Below, one piece after another: positions 60,142 through 64,000 of a stretch of DNA of 64,000 nt (within the stretch, counting starts at the first letter, position 1; every line of letters begins with the position of its first letter). The stretch spans positions 62,001-126,000 of the forward strand of contig JBGAGT010000002.1 of the NCBI GenBank assembly GCA_044226535.1, read 5' to 3'. The notes beneath the pieces were generated by a model. The model did not search any database, was not told the origin of the DNA, and saw only the letters and a list, made by a program, of their open reading frames with translations. The stretch comes from VBCG01 sp044226535 (GTDB lineage: Bacteria > Pseudomonadota > Gammaproteobacteria > Burkholderiales > Casimicrobiaceae). A program made the position numbers and the translations under genes.

Positions 60142-60252
60142 GTCATTCCCGCGGCGTTGGTCATTCCCGCGGCGTTCGTCATTCCCGCGGCATTCGTCAT
60201 TCCCGCGCAAGCGGGAACCCAAGGCGTGGGTCCCCGCCTTCGCGGGGATGAC
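60142..60252. repeat. Three 18-bp half-sites ending in a dRS3-like palindrome pair
   Basis: Half-sites at 60142-60159, 60160-60177 and 60178-60195 (type GTCATTCCCGCGGCGTTG) lead into a complete palindrome (60196-60220) and then an inverted copy ending GGGGATGAC (60252). It lies between the binding protein gene stop and the sulfatase start. Confidence 0.88.
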
Positions 60253-60255
60253 CGG

Positions 60256-61305
60256 TCAATCCATCAGCGAGCTGTTGACGGCCTTGGAGAGGTCCGGCCG
60301 GGTCTTCAACACGCCGGCGCCGTGCCAGTAGTCGCCCTGGTCCTGCACCGCCTTCCTGAACGCCTCGCTGCCGATCAGCTTCTTCGCCTCGTCGTAGCTG
60401 TAGAACGTGATGGCGTCCGTCGACTGGGTCGCGGCCTCGAGCTCCTGCACGCCGGCGCCGACGCTCTTCATGTACTTCTGGATTTCCTCGATGGTCTGCT
60501 TGCGCGTCGACGGGTCCTTCAGCGCGGACACCGCCGTGCCCTGGTAGGCCCTGATGAACGCCTTCACCGCCTCGGGGTGCGCCTGGATCACCTTGCGCGT
60601 GGCCACCAGCACGTCGGGGTTCACCACGGGCTCGCCCTTGCCGCCGCCGAGGTCCCGGCCGGTGGCGATGACGTGGGCACCGGGCAGCGCCTTGGGGATC
60701 AGCACCATGCCGTTGGCCGAGGGAATGACGGCGTCGAGGCGTCCCGCCACGAAGGCCGCCTGCGCCTGCCCGATGGGCATCGGCTTGTAGTCGATGTCCT
60801 TGAAGTCCATGCCGTGGGCCTTGAGGATCTGCGACAGCAGGTAGTACTGCCCGCCGTTGGGCGGCGTCGAGACCGACTTGCCCTTCAGGTCCGCGACCGA
60901 GTTGATGCCGGCCCGCGCCAGCAGCGGCAGCGCGAGGACGGGGTCGTCGGGAACCGCGACGATCTGCACGTCGAAGCTGCTCTGGCTCAGCGCCAGCACC
61001 GCGGTGGCGAGGTTGAGCAGCGCGATGTCGGGCTCGCCGCCGCCCATCGCCTGGATGATGGCGGGCCCGCCACCTTCGGCGAAGCTGATCGTCTTGACCT
61101 TGACGCCGGCCTTCTCGAACCAGCCCTTGTCGTTGGCGACGACGGCGAGCGCGCCGGTGGGGGCGCGCAGCACGCCGAACGACACCGTATCGGCGGCCTG
61201 CGCCGCGGGGACGAGCGGGCAGGCGAGCGCGAGGAGCGCGACGAAGGTGCCGGCGAGCGCGCGGCGGCGCGCGAGGGATCGTGGGGATTGCGGGCGTGAC
61301 GACAT
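60256..61305 (-). CDS. ABC transporter substrate-binding protein, NitT/TauT/SsuA type
   Basis: This 349-residue protein has a signal peptide (ALAGTFVALLALACPLVPAAQA). The mature domain resembles taurine-, nitrate- or alkanesulfonate-binding proteins: FGVLRAPTGALAVVANDKGWFEKAGV, GEPDIALLNLATAVLALS, DPDVLLM-type motifs are absent as expected, and SVSTPPNGGQYYLLSQIL. AGGAGG lies five bases before the ATG. Together with ATPase and permease genes upstream it forms an uptake system for sulfonates or sulfate esters, inferred from the adjacent sulfatase. Confidence 0.9.
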   Translation of the reverse strand: MSSRPQSPRSLARRRALAGTFVALLALACPLVPAAQAADTVSFGVLRAPTGALAVVANDKGWFEKAGVKVKTISFAEGGGPAIIQAMGGGEPDIALLNLATAVLALSQSSFDVQIVAVPDDPVLALPLLARAGINSVADLKGKSVSTPPNGGQYYLLSQILKAHGMDFKDIDYKPMPIGQAQAAFVAGRLDAVIPSANGMVLIPKALPGAHVIATGRDLGGGKGEPVVNPDVLVATRKVIQAHPEAVKAFIRAYQGTAVSALKDPSTRKQTIEEIQKYMKSVGAGVQELEAATQSTDAITFYSYDEAKKLIGSEAFRKAVQDQGDYWHGAGVLKTRPDLSKAVNSSLMD

Positions 61306-61352
61306 GGTTGCCTCCTGGGGTGGGCTGCGTTTGCGCGCTCGGTGCGCGTCGG

Positions 61353-62192
61353 TTATGGGGTGGGCGGGGCTGGCAGCGCGAGCTGCTCGAGGAGCCCCCG
61401 CAACCGCCGCCGCGTCTGTTCGAATGCGTCGCTCACGCGCGAGTGCTCGTCGCGCGGGCGTGCGAGCGGCACCGTGATGCGCTCGGCGATGCGGCCCGGC
61501 CGGGCCGCCATGACGACGATCTCGTCGGCGAGGAACACGGCTTCGTCGACGTCGTGGGTGACGAACAGCACCGTCTTGCGCGAGCGGTCCCACAGCTCGA
61601 GCAGCTCGACCTGCATGCGCTCCTTGGTCTGCGCGTCCAGCGCCCCGAAGGGCTCGTCCATCAGCAGCACGTCGGGATCGTTGGCGTAGACGCGCGCGAG
61701 GTCCACGCGCTTGCGCATCCCGCCCGAGAGCTCCTTGGGGTAGGCCTCGATGAAATCGGCGAGACCGACGGCGCGCGCCCAGGTGTGGGCGGTCTCCTTG
61801 CGCGGGCCGGCGGCGATGCCCCGGCACTGCAGCCCGAACTCGATGTTCCTGCGCACCGTGAGCCAGGGGAAGACGGCATCCGCCTGGAACACGAAGCCGC
61901 GCGAGTAGTGCGGGCCCTGCACCGGCTTGCCTTCGTGCAGGACCACGCCGCGCGACGGCGGGACCAGCCCCGCCATGATCCGCAACAGCGTCGACTTGCC
62001 GCAGCCCGAGCCGCCGATGATGGCGACGAACTTGCCCGCCTCGACGTCGAGGTTGATGTCCTCGAGGGCGGTGAAGGGCGCGCTGCCGTCGAGGCGCTGG
62101 AACTGGCGCCAGACGCCCTTGACGTCGATCGCCATCCGGCCGGGGGACGCGGCGCTGGACGCCGCCGCGGGCGGGGACGGGGCCGCGCTCAT
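61353..62192 (-). CDS. ABC transporter ATP-binding protein, SsuB/TauB type
   Basis: This 279-residue ATPase has Walker A GGSGCGKST, Q-loop VFQADAVFPWLTV, signature LSGGMRKRVDLARVY, Walker B LLMDEPFGALD and switch His FVTHDVDEA. The N-terminus is a low-complexity Ala/Ser/Pro stretch before MAIDVKGVWRQF; an internal start at that Met (residue 20) is possible. The gene overlaps the permease stop by ATGA and lies 47 bases upstream of the binding protein gene. Confidence 0.93.
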   Translation of the reverse strand: MSAAPSPPAAASSAASPGRMAIDVKGVWRQFQRLDGSAPFTALEDINLDVEAGKFVAIIGGSGCGKSTLLRIMAGLVPPSRGVVLHEGKPVQGPHYSRGFVFQADAVFPWLTVRRNIEFGLQCRGIAAGPRKETAHTWARAVGLADFIEAYPKELSGGMRKRVDLARVYANDPDVLLMDEPFGALDAQTKERMQVELLELWDRSRKTVLFVTHDVDEAVFLADEIVVMAARPGRIAERITVPLARPRDEHSRVSDAFEQTRRRLRGLLEQLALPAPPTP

Positions 62193-63064
62193 GATTGCCG
62201 CACCTCGCTCCAGCGGGTCAGGTACGCCTGCGCACGCACCGCCAGCGCGTCGAGGATGGTGGCGACCACGCCGATCACCACGATGCCCATCAGCACCACG
62301 TCGATCTGCAGGTTCTGGCCGGCGTTGGAAATGAGGAAGCCCAGGCCGTTCGACGAGGCGATGAGCTCGGCGGCGACCAGCGCCAGGAAGCCGGCCGCGA
62401 GGCCGTTGCGCATCCCCGACATGATGTAGGGGATGGCGTTGGGGAACCCGACCCGCCAGAACGTCGTCATGCGCGAGGCGCCCAGCGACTCCGCGGCCTC
62501 GACGTAGATCTTCGGCACCTCCTGCATCCCCTGGCGCGTGTTGACGACCGTCGGCTTGAACGCGGCGAGGACGATGATCAGGATCCGCGCGGTCTCGTCG
62601 ATGCCGACCCAGACGATGATCAACGGGATGTAGGCGAGCGCGGGAATCGGGCGGACCGCCTCGATGATGGGGTTGAGCACGTAGCCGGCGTAGCGGAACC
62701 AGCCGGCGGTGCAGCCCATCAGGATCGCCAGCAGCACGCCGGCGGAGAAGCCGATGGCCACGCGGTACAGGCTCCAGCCGATGTTGACGAACAGGGATCC
62801 ATCGGCGATCGCGGTCCACAGCGCGGCGAGCACCTTCGGCGGCGGGGGCGTGAGCGTCTGGTTGGCCCCCGGCTGCAGCGTGTAGATCCAGTAGGCGCCG
62901 ATGATCGCGGCGATGGTCAGCGAGCCGAGGCCCACTTTCGCCAGCCACTGGAAGCGCCGCGCGGGGCTCGCGCCAGGCACGCGGGTTGCCGTCTCGCTCA
63001 CGGGGTCGCGACCCTTGGGCGAAGCGGTCCCATCCCGGCCCTGCGGACGGACTGCGTGGGGCAT
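62189..63064 (-). CDS. ABC transporter permease, SsuC/TauC type
   Basis: This 291-residue inner-membrane protein has six hydrophobic segments. The EAA loop is YVEAAESLGASRMTTFWRVGFP, and NPIIEAVRPIPALAYIPLIIVW is the family's second-helix signature. ATG 63064 has AGGAGG eight bases upstream; the upstream in-frame codons are not conserved. It is the first gene of the ABC operon, and its stop overlaps the ATPase ATG. Confidence 0.93.
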   Translation of the reverse strand: MPHAVRPQGRDGTASPKGRDPVSETATRVPGASPARRFQWLAKVGLGSLTIAAIIGAYWIYTLQPGANQTLTPPPPKVLAALWTAIADGSLFVNIGWSLYRVAIGFSAGVLLAILMGCTAGWFRYAGYVLNPIIEAVRPIPALAYIPLIIVWVGIDETARILIIVLAAFKPTVVNTRQGMQEVPKIYVEAAESLGASRMTTFWRVGFPNAIPYIMSGMRNGLAAGFLALVAAELIASSNGLGFLISNAGQNLQIDVVLMGIVVIGVVATILDALAVRAQAYLTRWSEVRQS

Positions 63065-63358
63065 TGAAACCGGCCTCCTGGATTCATCGTGAGCGGGGCC
63101 TTTGGTGCGCGGCAGGCCCTTCGTCTGCACAATCGATTGTGCCAGCGGGCGTCGCAAAGCGCAAACCTCGAACCGGCCTCGCGCGGACCGCGGCCACGGC
63201 CGATGAGGTCCGGCGACGCGCGGGAAATGATCACGGCGCGGCTAGCGGGCCGGTACCTGGGGGGCCGCGATGCGGCCGGGCTGCGCCATCAGGCAGGGCA
63301 CCTTGACGGAAGTTTCGTCCATGTTCTGCGCGAGGCATCGTGGATGCCTCGCCGTGCT
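63065..63358. promoter_or_regulatory. Probable promoter region of the ABC operon
   Basis: The 294-base gap between the permease start and the SDR stop has no gene. It contains the AGGAGG of the permease and a T-poor, GC-rich leader. A stem near 63338-63357 (ATGCCTCGCCG / reverse part of GCGAGGCATCGT, arms GCGAGGCAT/ATGCCTCGC) could terminate the SDR transcript. I could not place a promoter securely. Confidence 0.35.
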
Positions 63359-64000
63359 TCAAGTCATGATGATGCCGCCGTCGACGTTGAACGCCGAGCC
63401 GGTGGTGAAGTCGCAGTCGTCGGAGGCGATGAACGCGGCCATCCGCCCGACCTGCTCGACGGTCCCCAGCCGCCCGAGCGGCGAGCGGCCATTGACGCGC
63501 GTCATGATGCGGTCGAGGCCGACGCCCTCGATCTCGGCGCCTTCGCGCCAGCCCTGCTCGCCGAGCGGCGTGGCGATCGGCCCCGGGCAGATGGCGTTGA
63601 CCAGCACGTCGTGCTTCGCCACCTCGATGGCCAGCGAGCGCGTGAAGCCGATGACGCCGAACTTGGACGCGCTGTAGGCGCTGGCCGTAGGCTCGCCGAC
63701 CTTGCCGGCGATCGACGCGATGTTGATGATGCGCCCGCGTTGCTTCGCGATCATGTCGGGGAGCACGGCCTTGCTGGCGAGGAAGGTGCCGGTGAGGTTG
63801 ACGGCGATCACCTGGTCCCAGAGCGCGCGCGCCATGTCCGCGACCCAGGCCTTGCGCATGATGCCCGCGCTGTTGACCAGGATGTCGATGGGGCCGAAGG
63901 CGCGGCGCGCGGCCTCGGCCATCGCGGCGACCGAGGCCTCGTCGACGACGTCGGCGCCCACGCCGATCGCGCCTTTGCCCACGCTCGCCGCCTGGCGCTT
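63359..64000 (-). CDS. Short-chain dehydrogenase, 5' end outside the window
   Basis: The 213 visible residues are the C-terminal part of a classical NAD(P)-dependent SDR. The frame remains open to the window edge, so the Rossmann TGxxxGxG part is missing. Landmarks: LVNSAG, NIASIAGKVGEP with catalytic Ser, YSASKFG with Tyr and Lys, VNAICPGPI and FTTGSAFNVDGGIIMT. Such enzymes oxidise alcohols or reduce ketones; the subfamily often has sugar or steroid-like substrates. It is transcribed toward the ABC operon across a 294-base gap. Confidence 0.9.
   Translation of the reverse strand, partial: KRQAASVGKGAIGVGADVVDEASVAAMAEAARRAFGPIDILVNSAGIMRKAWVADMARALWDQVIAVNLTGTFLASKAVLPDMIAKQRGRIINIASIAGKVGEPTASAYSASKFGVIGFTRSLAIEVAKHDVLVNAICPGPIATPLGEQGWREGAEIEGVGLDRIMTRVNGRSPLGRLGTVEQVGRMAAFIASDDCDFTTGSAFNVDGGIIMT

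Noticed and set aside
1..64000. rRNA or tRNA genes
   Set aside because: No tRNA clover-leaf pattern or rRNA landmark sequence was recognised on either strand, although a short tRNA cannot be fully excluded without a covariance search.

Overview
The window is high-GC DNA with tightly packed genes, short intergenic gaps and many ATGA or TGATG start/stop overlaps. It looks like the chromosome of a betaproteobacterium, most likely Burkholderiales or a relative. The gene content supports this: a NirBD / NIT-ANTAR / FNT nitrite locus, a Pseudomonas-type NrdA with an ATP cone, TRAP and tctABC-style scavenging transporters, and a fused indolepyruvate:ferredoxin oxidoreductase. A dispersed palindrome related to the neisserial dRS3 repeat points the same way. 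The assignment is inference; no rRNA or tRNA gene lies in the window.

Layout. 1-7.4 kb: nitrite assimilation (siroheme methyltransferase end, nirB, nirD, NIT-ANTAR antiterminator, FNT nitrite channel, PP2C-kinase fusion). 7.4-11.4 kb: class I aldolase, PQQ sugar dehydrogenase, a small unknown and an Fsr-like exporter. 12.3-17.5 kb: a TRAP transporter with an iron-dependent alcohol dehydrogenase, divergent from a LysR regulator. 17.5-25.1 kb: small envelope and stress proteins, a TTC38-like TPR protein, ArfB and a large MscS channel. 25.2-30.5 kb: an accessory stretch with a thioesterase remnant, a GntR-controlled rubredoxin / pirin / tautomerase / haloacid dehalogenase operon behind a 41-bp palindrome, and an aldo-keto reductase / LysR pair that has decayed. 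30.55-33.0 kb: a visibly AT-richer single gene encoding an HsdR-N-type PD-(D/E)XK nuclease domain joined to a P-loop NTPase, the best candidate here for an undescribed defence system. 33.0-39.4 kb: the class Ia ribonucleotide reductase genes. nrdA carries a LAGLIDADG intein followed by Gly rather than Cys/Ser/Thr, and tandem NrdR boxes 31 bp apart lie upstream.

39.7-45.5 kb: a ligase-associated DNA repair pair (PdeM nuclease and Lhr-type helicase) split by sugar-acid genes and by a 250-bp inverted-repeat element. 45.6-53.7 kb: a two-subunit molybdenum hydroxylase, a MetE-like methyltransferase, a STAS-like protein and the fused 2-oxoacid:ferredoxin oxidoreductase. 53.9-64.0 kb: an Fbp-like ABC transporter, a cytoplasmic sulfatase, a second ABC transporter of the NitT/TauT/Ssu type, and the 3' part of a short-chain dehydrogenase. 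The last block reads as sulfate-ester scavenging.

The dRS3-like palindrome occurs at eleven intergenic loci. Four of these share an unusual architecture: one to five half-sites phased at 17-18 bp that end in one complete palindrome. The largest open frames on opposite strands (over 1000 codons) are shadows of the high-GC genes and are not annotated.
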